A stretch of 64,000 nt of DNA from Acidimicrobiales bacterium (GTDB lineage: Bacteria > Actinomycetota > Acidimicrobiia > Acidimicrobiales > JAVJTC01): the NCBI GenBank assembly GCA_040219085.1, contig JAVJTC010000012.1:1-64000 (forward strand), given 5' to 3'. Positions 11,748-20,485 of this stretch are shown here, one piece after another (position 1 is the first letter of the stretch; the number at the start of each line of letters is the position of its first letter). The notes under the pieces are model-generated. The model saw only the letters and a program-made list of their open reading frames with translations. It made no database searches and had not been told where the DNA came from. The position numbers and the translations under genes are program-made.

Positions 11748-13027
11748 GACTCGACGATCTCGACGGCGAAGCGGTCGGGCGCGGCGTCGATCACCTCCAC
11801 GCCGAGACCCTCGAGTCGGGCGGCCGACCGGTTGCGTGCGGCCAGCGCTCGCTCCCCGGCCACCCGTTGATGGAGGTCGGCGGCGGCATCGACCGAGCCG
11901 GTCGGCGACCCCGGGGCGACGGCCACCTCCCGTGTGGCGGCGACGACGAGCAGGTGGCGGCCCAGGACGGTCGGCAGCGCCGGCAGCAGCGAGTCCTCGA
12001 CGGCCCCGTCGACGAGGTCGGTGAACAGGACCACGAGCGTGCGCCGATCCAACCGGGACAGGGCGCCACGGACGGCGCCGGCGTAGTCGCTCTCCACGAG
12101 CGCCGGTTCCAGATCGAAGAGCCCCTCGGTCACGGCCCGGACGTGAGCCGGGTCCGACGACGGCGCGACGACCCCCCGGATCCGCCGATCGAAGGTGACC
12201 AGACCCACGCGGTCGCCCAGGCGGGTGGCGAGGGTGCTCAGCGCGAGTACGCCTTCGATCGCGTGCTCGAGTCGTGGTGATCCGGCGACGGCGGTGGACA
12301 TGACCCGGCCGGCGTCGAGCAGGCACACCACGCTCTGGTACTGCGGCGTGCGGTAGGTGCGCACGATCGGTCTGCCCCGCCGGGCGGTCGCCGACCAGTC
12401 GATGCGGCGGTACTCGTCTCCGGGGGTGTACTCACGCAGAGACTCGAACTCGGTCGCCCCGCCGATCACCACCGGACGCTTCTCCCCCAGTTCCATGCGT
12501 CGGGCGGCCGCGATCGCCTGTTCGACCATCGCCCGGTCCCGGAGTCGGGGAACCACCCGGATCTCGGCGGCGGCGCGGACGTTCCACTGTCGGCCGACGA
12601 GTCCGAGCGGCCCGGGGCAGCGGACGGCAATGGCCTCGAGGCGGTGGCGACCTCGCCGGTGCGGGCGGACCGGGAGCGTCACCGTGACCGTCGAGCGGGC
12701 CGGCACGGTCACCGAGATCCGTCGACGCGCGGCGGTGAACGACGGAGGGAGGGCGTCGGCGAACATGACCCGGACGGAACCTCCACCAGCGTTGGCGACC
12801 GTCCAGACCAGATCGGCGTCGGCGTCCACGGTGAGGGCTCCACCGGGTACCCGCCCGACCGTGATGCGGCGGGGGCCTGCCGACGCGACGAAGTCGCCGA
12901 GTGCGACCGTGACGAGAGCGCCGTTCACGAGGAGGATCCCCGCCACGAGCGAAACGGGCAGCACGAGCGCGACGCCCGCGGATACGAGCGCGACGAGCGC
13001 GAACCGGGCGGTGGGGACCGGTGTCAA
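11714..13027 (-). CDS. DUF58 domain protein
   Basis: 437 residues. The TTG start (13025-13027) shares four bases with the moxR stop (TTGA), which indicates coupled translation; the frame is open further upstream but only in the shadow of moxR. Two membrane helices come first (ALVALVSAGVALVLPVSLVAGILLV...). A beta-rich middle follows, then the DUF58 signature (EFESLREYTPGDEYRRIDWSATAR) and a von Willebrand A-like fold (VVCLLDAGRVMST, with LVTFDRR and VVLFTDLVD). DUF58 proteins partner MoxR ATPases, probably as VWA-type adaptors at the membrane. Confidence 0.92.
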   Translation of the reverse strand: MTPVPTARFALVALVSAGVALVLPVSLVAGILLVNGALVTVALGDFVASAGPRRITVGRVPGGALTVDADADLVWTVANAGGGSVRVMFADALPPSFTAARRRISVTVPARSTVTVTLPVRPHRRGRHRLEAIAVRCPGPLGLVGRQWNVRAAAEIRVVPRLRDRAMVEQAIAAARRMELGEKRPVVIGGATEFESLREYTPGDEYRRIDWSATARRGRPIVRTYRTPQYQSVVCLLDAGRVMSTAVAGSPRLEHAIEGVLALSTLATRLGDRVGLVTFDRRIRGVVAPSSDPAHVRAVTEGLFDLEPALVESDYAGAVRGALSRLDRRTLVVLFTDLVDGAVEDSLLPALPTVLGRHLLVVAATREVAVAPGSPTGSVDAAADLHQRVAGERALAARNRSAARLEGLGVEVIDAAPDRFAVEIVESYLAIKATGRL

Positions 13028-14130
13028 CGGGGCGTGGCCACCGACGCCAGGACGTTGTCGACTATGGCATCGGCGGTGACGCCGTCGAGGGCGGCGTCGG
13101 GCCGCAGCTGGAAGCGGTGACGCAGCGCGGGGCGTGCGACCGCCTTCACCTCGTCGGGGGTCACGAAGCCGCGCCCCGACAGCCACGCCCACGCCTTTGC
13201 GGCGTGCAGGACCGCCGTGGCGCCACGCGGGGACACGCCGACACGGACATGGGGATGGCCGCGGGTGGCCCGGACGACGTCGACGATGTAACCGATCACC
13301 TTCTCGTCGACGGCGATCTCGTCCACCTCCTCACGGGCGGCAGCCACGTGGTCGGCGGTGATCACGGCCCTCACCCCGGCGGTCGCCAGGTCATGGGGGT
13401 CGAGGCCCCGGTGGTGGCGGCCGACGATGTCGGCCTCCTCGCCACGGCCGGGGTAGTCCATCGTCAACTTGAAAACGAAGCGATCCAGTTGCGCCTCGGG
13501 CAGCGGGTAGGTGCCCTCGAACTCGATCGGGTTCTGGGTGGCGACGACGAAGAACGGCCGCGGCAACGCCCGCGCCGCACCCTCGACGGTCACCTGGTTC
13601 TCCTCCATGGCCTCCAGCAGCGCCGCCTGAGTCTTGGGTGGTGTGCGGTTGATCTCGTCGGCGAGCACCACGTTGGCGAACACCGGTCCTTCGCGGAAAC
13701 GGAAGGTTGCGTCGCGGGCGTCGAAGACAGACTGCCCGACGACGTCGCTGGGCATGAGGTCGGGGGTGAACTGGATCCGGGAGTAGCGCAGGTCCAACGC
13801 CGCCGCCATGGTCTTGACGATCAACGTCTTGGCGACGCCGGGCACGCCCTCGACGAGGACGTGACCCCCGGCGAGCAGCCCGGTCACGAGTCCCGAGACG
13901 ACGGCGTCCTGGCCGACGATCGCCTTCGCGATCTCGGCCCGGGCAGCCGCGAACCCCTCCCGTGCCGGCGATGCCGGAGGTACCGACGCGGACGTCGCGG
14001 AAGGCGGAGCGGGTGCCGAGGCCGGGGGTGGCGGAGCCGGGGCCGGTGGAGGGGGCGCCGGGGCGGGGGGCGGTGGCAGTGGCCGGCCCGTCGCGTCGGC
14101 ACCGTCGGGCGGCGGCGGAAGATCTGTCAC
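13024..14130 (-). CDS. moxR: MoxR-family AAA+ ATPase
   Basis: 368 residues, GTG start overlapping the upstream stop (GTGA). The first about 58 residues are a Pro/Ala-rich disordered leader (repeated PPPPAPA), unusual in length for MoxR. The AAA+ core has Walker A at 94-102 (EGVPGVAKT), Walker B with D158-E159 (NVVLADEINR), the sensor region VVATQNPIEFEGTYPLPEAQLDRF, and a C-terminal lid. MoxR proteins act as chaperone-like ATPases that activate or assemble partner proteins through VWA-type adaptors; the adjacent DUF58 product is the expected partner. Confidence 0.96.
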   Translation of the reverse strand: MTDLPPPPDGADATGRPLPPPPAPAPPPPAPAPPPPASAPAPPSATSASVPPASPAREGFAAARAEIAKAIVGQDAVVSGLVTGLLAGGHVLVEGVPGVAKTLIVKTMAAALDLRYSRIQFTPDLMPSDVVGQSVFDARDATFRFREGPVFANVVLADEINRTPPKTQAALLEAMEENQVTVEGAARALPRPFFVVATQNPIEFEGTYPLPEAQLDRFVFKLTMDYPGRGEEADIVGRHHRGLDPHDLATAGVRAVITADHVAAAREEVDEIAVDEKVIGYIVDVVRATRGHPHVRVGVSPRGATAVLHAAKAWAWLSGRGFVTPDEVKAVARPALRHRFQLRPDAALDGVTADAIVDNVLASVATPR

Positions 14131-15263
14131 GATCGCGGGTCCTTGTCGTGGTCGGGTGGTTCGGCGGACGGGTTCCGGCTCGGGGCGAACTCCGCACCGT
14201 CGGTCGCTGCGACGGGAACGGCCAGCATGGCGTCACGCAGGCGGTCGAGGTCCGCGGCGAGGGCGACGAGACCGTCGTCGTCGGCGACCGGGCGGGAAAA
14301 GAGTTCATCCACGTCGTCACGGTCGAATCCGTGTTGCCGGGCCAATGCGGGGGCGAGGCGGGGGTCGACACCGATATCGGCGATGGTGCGCTCCCTGAGT
14401 TCCGCGGCGAGAGCGTCGACGGCGACCGTGCGCCCGAGGAGCCGGCCGGTCGATCGGACGAGGGCGGCTCCGTCGGCGACCACGGGCCGGGTCTCGTCCA
14501 CGACGGCGCCGAGGCGACGACCCCTCGCCCAGGCGAAGAGCACGAAGGCCACACCGAGTTGGATGACCGCAAGCCACACGGGGTCGGCCACGAGGTCGAG
14601 CAGGCCGCGGTCGCCGCTACCGACTGCACCCCGTGCGATCACCACGCTGCCACCGTCGACGGGCGCGAGCAGCGCGAGCACGAGCGCGGCGTTGTCGGCC
14701 TCGGCAATCCGGGCGTTGATGAACGGGCCCGGGTCGGCGATTGCGACGACGGTGCCGTCTCCCCAGTCGGTCGCGACGAGCCAGGCGGCGTCGCCGTCGC
14801 CGAAACAGCTCCGGTTGCCGGCGGCGACCTCGTAGCGGCCCACGGTGTCAGCGGAGATCGTGGTCAGGGCGTCGAGAGCGCCCACGTCACAGGTTCCACG
14901 CCCGGGAGTCAGGTCGAATTCGAGGATGCGGGAGGCGGGCTCCGGCGCGAGCGGGCTCGACGCATCGGCCACGACCAGGGTTCCCCCGTCTGCGACCCAG
15001 TCACGCACCTCGGCACGCTGGTCGCCGGTGAGGCGGTCACGGAACACGGCCACGACGGTCGTGTCGTCGCGGGGGCCGATCGACTCGTCGACCTCGCCGT
15101 CGGCGGTCTCGACGAGACGGACCAGGGCACGCAACCCCGCAGGTCCGGTGCCGTCGGGATCGAGCACTCCCCCGTCGTCGTCCTGACCGGCGATGGCAGC
15201 GAGAACGAGCGCTACAACGAGGACGAAGCCCCCGATGATCACGAGTGGGCGCCGTTCACGCAT
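14127..15263 (-). CDS. DUF4350-type membrane protein
   Basis: 378 residues with ATG 15261-15263, overlapping the previous gene by 8 bases. One N-terminal helix (LVIIGGFVLVVALVLAAIAG) leads to an extracytoplasmic GATase-like DUF4350 fold (DGTGPAGLRALVRLVE; VVAVFRDRLTGDQRAEVRDWVADGGTLVVAD). A second helix (VWLAVIQLGVAFVLFAWARGRR) is followed by a cytoplasmic tail. M. tuberculosis encodes a comparable protein beside moxR2. The exact activity is unknown; the position argues for the MoxR-dependent membrane complex. Confidence 0.85.
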   Translation of the reverse strand: MRERRPLVIIGGFVLVVALVLAAIAGQDDDGGVLDPDGTGPAGLRALVRLVETADGEVDESIGPRDDTTVVAVFRDRLTGDQRAEVRDWVADGGTLVVADASSPLAPEPASRILEFDLTPGRGTCDVGALDALTTISADTVGRYEVAAGNRSCFGDGDAAWLVATDWGDGTVVAIADPGPFINARIAEADNAALVLALLAPVDGGSVVIARGAVGSGDRGLLDLVADPVWLAVIQLGVAFVLFAWARGRRLGAVVDETRPVVADGAALVRSTGRLLGRTVAVDALAAELRERTIADIGVDPRLAPALARQHGFDRDDVDELFSRPVADDDGLVALAADLDRLRDAMLAVPVAATDGAEFAPSRNPSAEPPDHDKDPRS

Positions 15264-16005
15264 CGGTCGGCTCCCCGCCGCCTGACGAGTGGGCGAGCGA
15301 CCTGTGCCCGGCACCGGACCTCACGGCTCGTGCCACCTCGGCACTTCGCGAGGCCTGCTCCTCGTCGGCGGTGCGGCCGGCGTACCAGACGGCCTCGAAG
15401 GACTCCGCGAGAGCCGAGAAGTCGCCGGAGAGTTGTTCGGCGTCACCCGCAGGGTCGGCGCGCAGGGCAGCCATGGCACGTCGCTGCTCGCCCGCGGTGA
15501 CCCCGGGCCGCTCGCGCACGAGGCCGGCCCCGGCCAGGCTGCCTGCGCCCGCGCGGTAGTCCGCCCTCACTGCGTCGCCCCAGCGGCATTCGCGACGTGC
15601 CCGCTCGGCTTCGGCCCACCAGTCCACGTCACGCTCCTGGGTGGCGGTCACCACCGCGGACGGTTCGACCGGGCGGTTCGGAGCACGGCGGGCCACACGG
15701 ACGCGCCGCCGGAAGGACCACACGGCGAGGACGACGAGACCGACGAGCGCCGCCAGGACCAGCAGGCCGAGAACCGTCTGGCCTCCTTCGGCCCCGAGGC
15801 CCTCGGCCAGGTCACCGAGCCGGGCGCCGATCCAGTCCAGTATCCGCTCCGGGACGGTGCGGGAGTCGCTGAACTCCGAGGACGCCAGGATGTCGGCCGC
15901 GCGGTCCCGGGCGGTGTCGGGATCCCTTCCGGGGCCGGGCTCGGGCAGGACCGCCGCGTCGATGCGCAGCGCCGCGAGCGCACCGGTGAGCGCGCCGACG
16001 CTCAC
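15256..16005 (-). CDS. DUF4129 domain membrane protein
   Basis: 249 residues from GTG 16003-16005, which overlaps the upstream stop (GTGA). An N-terminal region of about 70 residues leads to one membrane helix (TVLGLLVLAALVGLVVLAVWSF). The DUF4129 segment follows (WWAEAERARRECRWGDAVRADYRAGAGSLAGAGLV, then the conserved TAGEQRR and ESFEAVWYAGR). DUF4129 proteins are standard companions of MoxR-DUF58 operons. A much longer open frame continues upstream to 17229, but it only shadows the next gene. Confidence 0.9.
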   Translation of the reverse strand: MSVGALTGALAALRIDAAVLPEPGPGRDPDTARDRAADILASSEFSDSRTVPERILDWIGARLGDLAEGLGAEGGQTVLGLLVLAALVGLVVLAVWSFRRRVRVARRAPNRPVEPSAVVTATQERDVDWWAEAERARRECRWGDAVRADYRAGAGSLAGAGLVRERPGVTAGEQRRAMAALRADPAGDAEQLSGDFSALAESFEAVWYAGRTADEEQASRSAEVARAVRSGAGHRSLAHSSGGGEPTDA

Positions 16006-16943
16006 GGGGTGGGCCGCGCGGCGAAGACCTCGGCGACGCGCATCTCCACGTCCATGCCCTCGCGTCGGATCCGAAGGTCGAAGTACATGACGACAGCCGT
16101 CGCCGCGACGAACGATGTCGTCAGCAGGCTCGTGATGATCCCGGCGATGGCCGAGATGATCCAGCCGACGTCGAAGCCGACGAACAGGCCCACGGCGACA
16201 GGCAGCACGGGCAGGACCCACCCGAGCACCGTCGCGACCGTCGCGACGGCGAGCACCCGCCACAGCGTGGGGAAGAAGCGGCTCGAAACGAGTCGGAAGG
16301 ACCGCCCCACGGCCTTCAGCGGGCCGATGCGTTCGACGGCGATGGCGGGCGCCACGACGGCGGTGAAAGCCATCATCACGGGCACGCCGACCCAGACGGC
16401 GAGGATCCCGGCCGCCTGGAGGACATGGGCGACGAACCAGCCTGCGAACAGTGGCCAGCTGCGTCGGAACGTCGCGCCCAGGGCACTGGCGGCGCCGCAC
16501 CGACCCGGGTCGTGCCACCAGACCACGACGTGGGCCACGGCCGCCGCGACGAAGGGGAGGACGATCGAGTCGACCAGCAGCGCCACCATGACGAGCGCCG
16601 TGGACCCCCCGGAGTCGTCGACCGAGTCGGGATCCTCGAAGAGGTCCACCAGCGTGGACCCCCCGAGAAGGTCCCTGCTGTACCACGCGATGAGGAGTTG
16701 ACCGGGCACGACGAAGACAATGGCGATCGCGGCGAAGGTCTTCGGGCGGGCCCGGATCAGATCGAAGGCCGTGTCGAGGACGTCGGCGAGGGAGAGGGGG
16801 CGCAGCGGGATGGGGAAGGCCGCCGGCTCCTCGTCGGGCCCGGTCCGCGGCTTCGCATCGCTGCGCGTCGGCTGCATGGGTACGGGTCCCGCAGTGGGGC
16901 CCGGGCCGGCAGCCGCATCGGGAGACGCCCACGGTTCGGTCAT
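16002..16943 (-). CDS. Multi-pass membrane protein (YciC / DUF7544-like)
   Basis: 313 residues from ATG 16941-16943 (MTEPWASPDAA). A soluble leader ends PLRPLSLADVLDTAFDLIRARPKTFAAIA, the usual opening of actinobacterial membrane proteins near glycerophosphodiester phosphodiesterase-type membrane domains. About six membrane helices follow, for example LVMVALLVDSIVLPFVAAAVAHVVVWW, VMMAFTAVVAPAIAVERIGPLKAV and LTTSFVAATAVVMYFDLRIRREG. The motif RIGPLKAVGRSFRLV is typical of the family. First gene of the MoxR-cluster operon; function unknown. Confidence 0.85.
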   Translation of the reverse strand: MTEPWASPDAAAGPGPTAGPVPMQPTRSDAKPRTGPDEEPAAFPIPLRPLSLADVLDTAFDLIRARPKTFAAIAIVFVVPGQLLIAWYSRDLLGGSTLVDLFEDPDSVDDSGGSTALVMVALLVDSIVLPFVAAAVAHVVVWWHDPGRCGAASALGATFRRSWPLFAGWFVAHVLQAAGILAVWVGVPVMMAFTAVVAPAIAVERIGPLKAVGRSFRLVSSRFFPTLWRVLAVATVATVLGWVLPVLPVAVGLFVGFDVGWIISAIAGIITSLLTTSFVAATAVVMYFDLRIRREGMDVEMRVAEVFAARPTP

Positions 16944-17034
16944 CAGTGCCATTCTGCTTCGGGAAACACCGCGACGGCGACGACCGTTGCGTTTCGGAGT
17001 CGGCATCAGGGCACACGATCGGAGTCGAGAGGCC

Positions 17035-17775
17035 ATGGAGGGGTACGGACCGGGGACCTACGGGCGCTCCTTCGCGGACGTCTACGACGACTGGTACGGC
17101 AACGTGTCCGACGTCGCCGCGACCATCCGTATGGTGACGGCGCTGGCCGGGGGCGGTCCCGTCGTGGAGATGGGAGTCGGCACGGGGCGCCTCGCGAAGC
17201 CGCTCGCTGCGGCGGGACTGAGTGTCCACGGCCTCGACACGTCACCCGAGATGCTCGCTCGCCTCTCGACGTCGGCCGGCGCCGACCGACCGACGGCCGT
17301 CCTGGCGGACATGACGGCGCCGCCGTACCGCGCCGGCACGGCACGCGTCGTCCTGTTCGCCTACAACACGCTGTTGAACCTGCTCGACCTCGCAGACCAG
17401 CGGCGCGCACTCGCCGCCGCCGCGGAGCTGCTCGGGCCCGACGGTGTCGTGGTCGTCGAGGCGTTTCTCCCCGCGGACCCCGGCGACGCGCCCTCGGGCG
17501 ACCTGTCCGTGCGGTCCGTGACCGTCGACCGGGTCGAGTTGCACGTCACCCGCACGGACCCGACGACGCGCACAGTGGCCGGCCAGATCGTCGAGATCAC
17601 CGAGGCCGGCGGCGTCCGGCTACGCCCGTGGGCGCTGCGCGCCACCACGCCCGCCGAACTCGACCGGATCGCAGGAGAAACCGGCCTCACGCTGGTGAGT
17701 CGCCACGGCGGTTGGGACGACGAACTGCTCGACGACGACGCCACCCGCCATGTCTCCGCCTACCGTCGCGCCTGA
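17035..17775 (+). CDS. Class I SAM-dependent methyltransferase
   Basis: 246 residues, ATG 17035. The SAM-binding motif I is VVEMGVGTGRLAKPLAAAG (about residues 42-60); the acidic end of strand 2 is HGLDTSPEMLARL; post-motifs are ADMTAPPYRAGTARVVLFAYNTLLNLLD. This is the Methyltransf_25 type. Substrate unknown. It starts about 90 bases from the divergent YciC-like gene and ends before a 150-base spacer, so it is probably monocistronic. Confidence 0.88.
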   Translation: MEGYGPGTYGRSFADVYDDWYGNVSDVAATIRMVTALAGGGPVVEMGVGTGRLAKPLAAAGLSVHGLDTSPEMLARLSTSAGADRPTAVLADMTAPPYRAGTARVVLFAYNTLLNLLDLADQRRALAAAAELLGPDGVVVVEAFLPADPGDAPSGDLSVRSVTVDRVELHVTRTDPTTRTVAGQIVEITEAGGVRLRPWALRATTPAELDRIAGETGLTLVSRHGGWDDELLDDDATRHVSAYRRA

Positions 17776-17924
17776 CTGCGACCGCACAACTCCCCGGGGT
17801 CAGTTCTCGGACACCTTGGCCATGCGGTGACCAAAGGGGACTTCGTCGAGTACCCCCTGACAGTCGTCACCGACAGCCGGAGCGATGCGGCAGAGCCGCG
17901 AGGACTCGCGGCGGACTCGGTACG

Positions 17925-18533
17925 TCAATCGTCGTCGAGCGGGTAGCTCGAGATCGGTGGAAGCGGCGGCAGGGCCATGGCGTCTGCTAGGAGAAGTGCC
18001 TCCTCGTCAGCCTGTTGTGCGCCGTGCTCAGCCAGCGAGGCCTGAGGGCCCCAGGGACGCTGCTCGGTCGGGCGGCAGGTAAACGGGCGAGCGACGCAAT
18101 CGACCGCGATTAGGTCGTATCGGCCGAAGTCGTCGAAGCCGATGTGGAAGTGGCGGAGGACCTCGGCGGGCCGTCGGTCGCCGAACACCGGCCGCCAGCT
18201 TTCCGGATCCTGGTAGCCCGCGGAGAATTCGCCAACCAGTGACGACTCATCGAGAACACTGAGCGCGAAGTGCGTATGTGCCGCCCCGCTGAGCGCCACT
18301 TCGGCTGGATCGGCCGCCCAAGAGCTTGTGAACAAGATCTGCACGACCCACCTGAAGTCCAACCGAACGGCCTGGCGATCAGACAGCTCAGATGTCGGGT
18401 AGGCCATCACAACTGAGGCCATCCCCCCTTCGAACACCCCCCGGTTGATGACAACCGGTGTGACTGACGAATGGGTAGTTGGGGTACCGGCCACCGTCGC
18501 CCACTCCCTGAGCCTTCGCGGCGGAATCAGCAT
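17925..18533 (-). CDS. Hypothetical protein
   Basis: 202 residues, not recognised. There is no signal peptide or membrane segment. The central part looks like a mixed alpha/beta fold: RLDFRWVVQILFTSSWAADPAEVAL, THFALSVLDES, EVLRHFHIGFDDFGRYDLIAVDC. Codon use is less extreme in GC than in neighbouring housekeeping genes, and it stands alone between a methyltransferase and a toxin-antitoxin pair. This suggests acquired DNA. The start ATG 18531-18533 lacks a clear ribosome-binding site. Confidence 0.55.
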   Translation of the reverse strand: MLIPPRRLREWATVAGTPTTHSSVTPVVINRGVFEGGMASVVMAYPTSELSDRQAVRLDFRWVVQILFTSSWAADPAEVALSGAAHTHFALSVLDESSLVGEFSAGYQDPESWRPVFGDRRPAEVLRHFHIGFDDFGRYDLIAVDCVARPFTCRPTEQRPWGPQASLAEHGAQQADEEALLLADAMALPPLPPISSYPLDDD

Positions 18534-18853
18534 GACGGAAGTGTACGTGAATCCGAAACTGTACTCCTGAATTCGAATGGAGCGACCGACGTCCGGTCAA
18601 CCGTCGCCGTCGTCACCCCCACAGGCGGGCAGGTCGCCACGAGTCCTCCTGTCCCGAACGGGCCGGGGGCTGTCACGCGGGTTCGGTGTGCGTCGTCACA
18701 CGGTGTCCGCACATCTACGTCGACGCGCCCGCGGACTGCCCACCTCGTAGCCCTACCGGCATCTTGTAGGCATTGGTTCACCTCAGATATCGCCGCTCGT
18801 TCGGGGACGCTGGCGGCAGGTTGACGACCCGCGAAGGTCACGACACCCCATCG
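18534..18853. other. Intergenic stretch without a convincing gene
   Basis: About 320 bases between the divergent orphan gene and the toxin-antitoxin operator. Short frames exist on both strands, but none has a ribosome-binding site, recognisable motif or clear coding bias. No RNA gene was recognised. It is less GC-rich than its surroundings in places, for example near 18555-18590. Confidence 0.5.
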
Positions 18854-18881
18854 ATGACCATATGCTTTACCATATGGTCAT
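18854..18881. promoter_or_regulatory. Perfect palindromic operator of the toxin-antitoxin operon
   Basis: An 11-base inverted repeat (ATGACCATATG at 18854-18864; CATATGGTCAT at 18871-18881) is separated by CTTTAC. It also contains a direct repeat ACCATATG (18857 and 18869) with a 12-base period. Ribbon-helix-helix antitoxins bind such paired short sites and repress their own operon. The second arm covers the first base pairs of the likely ATG (18880-18882). The overlapping TACCAT (18868-18873) could be a -10 box placing transcription start at or near the ATG, making the message leaderless. Confidence 0.75.
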
Positions 18882-19125
18882 GGGTAGAAGAGAAGTTCTC
18901 GTGCAACTCGACGACGAACTTGTCGAACGTTTGGACCGCCTCGCGCAAGCAGAGCACACCAGCAGGTCCGAACTGCTCCGACGAGGTGCATCCGCAGTGA
19001 TCGCGGCAGCGGAGCAGCTCGACGCCGACCGGACCCTCCAGGAGGCGTACCGGCGCGTGCCGCAGGATCCAGCGCTCGTCGCTTCGGCGCGTCGCCTCGC
19101 GGCCGAGACCGCACCTGAGTGGTAG
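18880..19125 (+). CDS. Ribbon-helix-helix antitoxin
   Basis: 81 residues from ATG 18880 (MGRREVLVQLDDELVERL). In-frame ATGs at 18862 and 18874 lie inside the operator and are less likely. The N-terminal beta strand plus two helices (VLVQLDDELVERLDRLAQAEHTSRSELLRRG) is a CopG/MetJ-type ribbon-helix-helix DNA-binding domain. The C-terminal tail (RRVPQDPALVASARRLAAETAPEW) is the usual toxin-wrapping segment. It overlaps the MazF-type toxin gene by 7 bases. The pair is expected to autorepress through the palindrome at 18854-18881. Confidence 0.88.
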   Translation: MGRREVLVQLDDELVERLDRLAQAEHTSRSELLRRGASAVIAAAEQLDADRTLQEAYRRVPQDPALVASARRLAAETAPEW

Positions 19126-19442
19126 CCCGCGGCGACATCGTCTGGGCCGACCTCGGCGAGCCAGCAGGCCGACGCCCTGTCTGCGTGCTCAACCGCGACC
19201 CGGCGATCGAAGTGCTCACCGCACTCACGTGCGCTCCGATCACCCGAACCATCCGCGGTATCACGTCGGAGGTGGGGGTCGGCCCGGACGAAGGACTCCC
19301 TCAGGTCAGCGCGATCAACTGCGACAACCTCGTCACTGTCCCGATCGCTGCGCTCGATCAGGAGGCAGTCGGCTGCCTCGATCTCGACGGACGGATCCGA
19401 CTCGACGCTGCTCTCCGCTACGCGCTCGCCATCGAGTACTGA
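19119..19442 (+). CDS. MazF/PemK-family endoribonuclease toxin
   Basis: 107 residues, GTG start inside the end of the antitoxin gene. The family opening (ARGDIVWADLGEPAGRRPVCVLNRDP) carries the RGDIVW motif. The conserved basic/threonine segment ALTCAPITRTIRGI and the later SAINCDNLVTV strand are also present, as is the acidic C-terminus. Such toxins cut mRNA at short motifs; the sequence specificity cannot be read here. Gene order antitoxin-toxin with overlap is standard. Confidence 0.9.
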   Translation: MVARGDIVWADLGEPAGRRPVCVLNRDPAIEVLTALTCAPITRTIRGITSEVGVGPDEGLPQVSAINCDNLVTVPIAALDQEAVGCLDLDGRIRLDAALRYALAIEY

Positions 19443-19594
19443 CGGAGCCGACTGGACGTCACCCAGGTCCTGCCGCCAGGAGACTGCTGGAAACGCTGAT
19501 GAACGAAGAAGGCCAGAGCGCGTGAACGGGCAACTGCGGGGAGCCGGGTACTGTCGAATCTTCGAGTCGCCGAGCACAGCAAGGACCGCCGACG

Positions 19595-20416
19595 ATGCCC
19601 AGCGCAGATGCGACGTCGAGGATCACGATCCGGCCGATGACCCGGCGCATCGGTGCAGAGATCTTCGACGTCGATCTCAACGAGCCGACCGACAGTGACA
19701 TCGAGAGCATCAACGGCGCCCTCGCCGAGCACCAGGTCGTGTTCTTCCGTGACCAGCCGCTCTCACACGCTGCGCTCATCGAGCTGGGCAGACGGTTCGG
19801 GCCACTCGCCCCTCACAGCGGCGTCCCGGGCATGGCCGAGTTCCCCGAGATCGTCGAGATCCACGCGGACGAGCACTCCCCTCCGCGTGCCGGGGAGGAC
19901 TGGCACTCCGACGTCAGCTGCGACCCGTCACCGCCTATGGGGAGCATCCTGTACCTGCACACCGTTCCCGAGGGCGGGGGCGACACCCTCTTCACGAGCA
20001 TGTACGCCGCCTACGACGCGCTGTCCGACCGGATGAAGACCTACCTCGAAGGCCTGCGGGCGACCCACGACGGCAACCCCGTGTACAAGGCGATCTTTCC
20101 GGACGTCGACAAGACCTATCCCTGCACCGACCATCCCGTCGTCCGCACCCACCCGGTCACCGGACGCAAGGCGCTGTTCGTCAACCCGCCCTACACGACA
20201 CACATCGACGGACTGCCCGCCGCCGAGAGCGCGGCGGTTCTCCAGTTCCTCTACCGGCACTGCACCAACCCGAACTTCCAGGTCCGCTTCCGGTGGGAGC
20301 CTCACTCGGTGGCCTTCTGGGACAACCGCTGCACCATGCACATGGCCGTCTTCGACTATCCCCCGGAGACCAGGTCCGGATATCGCGTGACGATCGCGGG
20401 CGAAGTCCCGGTCTGA
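19595..20416 (+). CDS. TauD/TfdA-family Fe(II)/2-oxoglutarate dioxygenase
   Basis: 273 residues, full length. The iron-binding facial triad is H104 and D106 (WHSDVS) with distal H249 (NRCTMHMA); R264 (SGYRVTI) would hold the 2-oxoglutarate carboxylate. FFRDQPLSHAALIELGRRFG and FVNPPYTTHIDGL are typical for the family. Taurine, aryloxyalkanoates, alkyl sulfates and others are substrates of relatives; no transporter or sulfur gene is adjacent, so the substrate stays open. It follows the toxin gene after about 150 bases and is probably independently transcribed. Confidence 0.93.
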   Translation: MPSADATSRITIRPMTRRIGAEIFDVDLNEPTDSDIESINGALAEHQVVFFRDQPLSHAALIELGRRFGPLAPHSGVPGMAEFPEIVEIHADEHSPPRAGEDWHSDVSCDPSPPMGSILYLHTVPEGGGDTLFTSMYAAYDALSDRMKTYLEGLRATHDGNPVYKAIFPDVDKTYPCTDHPVVRTHPVTGRKALFVNPPYTTHIDGLPAAESAAVLQFLYRHCTNPNFQVRFRWEPHSVAFWDNRCTMHMAVFDYPPETRSGYRVTIAGEVPV

Positions 20417-20485
20417 CGGCACGCCGGCCCGTCCGCAGCCGATCGGTCGATTTGGCGGCCCGACCCAAGTTCCTGGAGGCCTGAG

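Noticed and set aside
10122-12326. A 734-codon minus-strand frame
   Set aside because: Composition is random high-GC shadow (Arg, Pro, Gly) over the DUF58, SpoIIM-like and RDD genes.
15256-17229. A single 657-residue open frame on the minus strand
   Set aside because: Only the last 249 residues have a domain (DUF4129); the rest lies out of frame over a real membrane protein gene and reads as Arg/Pro-rich shadow.
18471-18824. A 117-codon plus-strand frame before the toxin-antitoxin pair
   Set aside because: No ribosome-binding site, overlaps the divergent orphan gene start, and the translation has no coherent structure.
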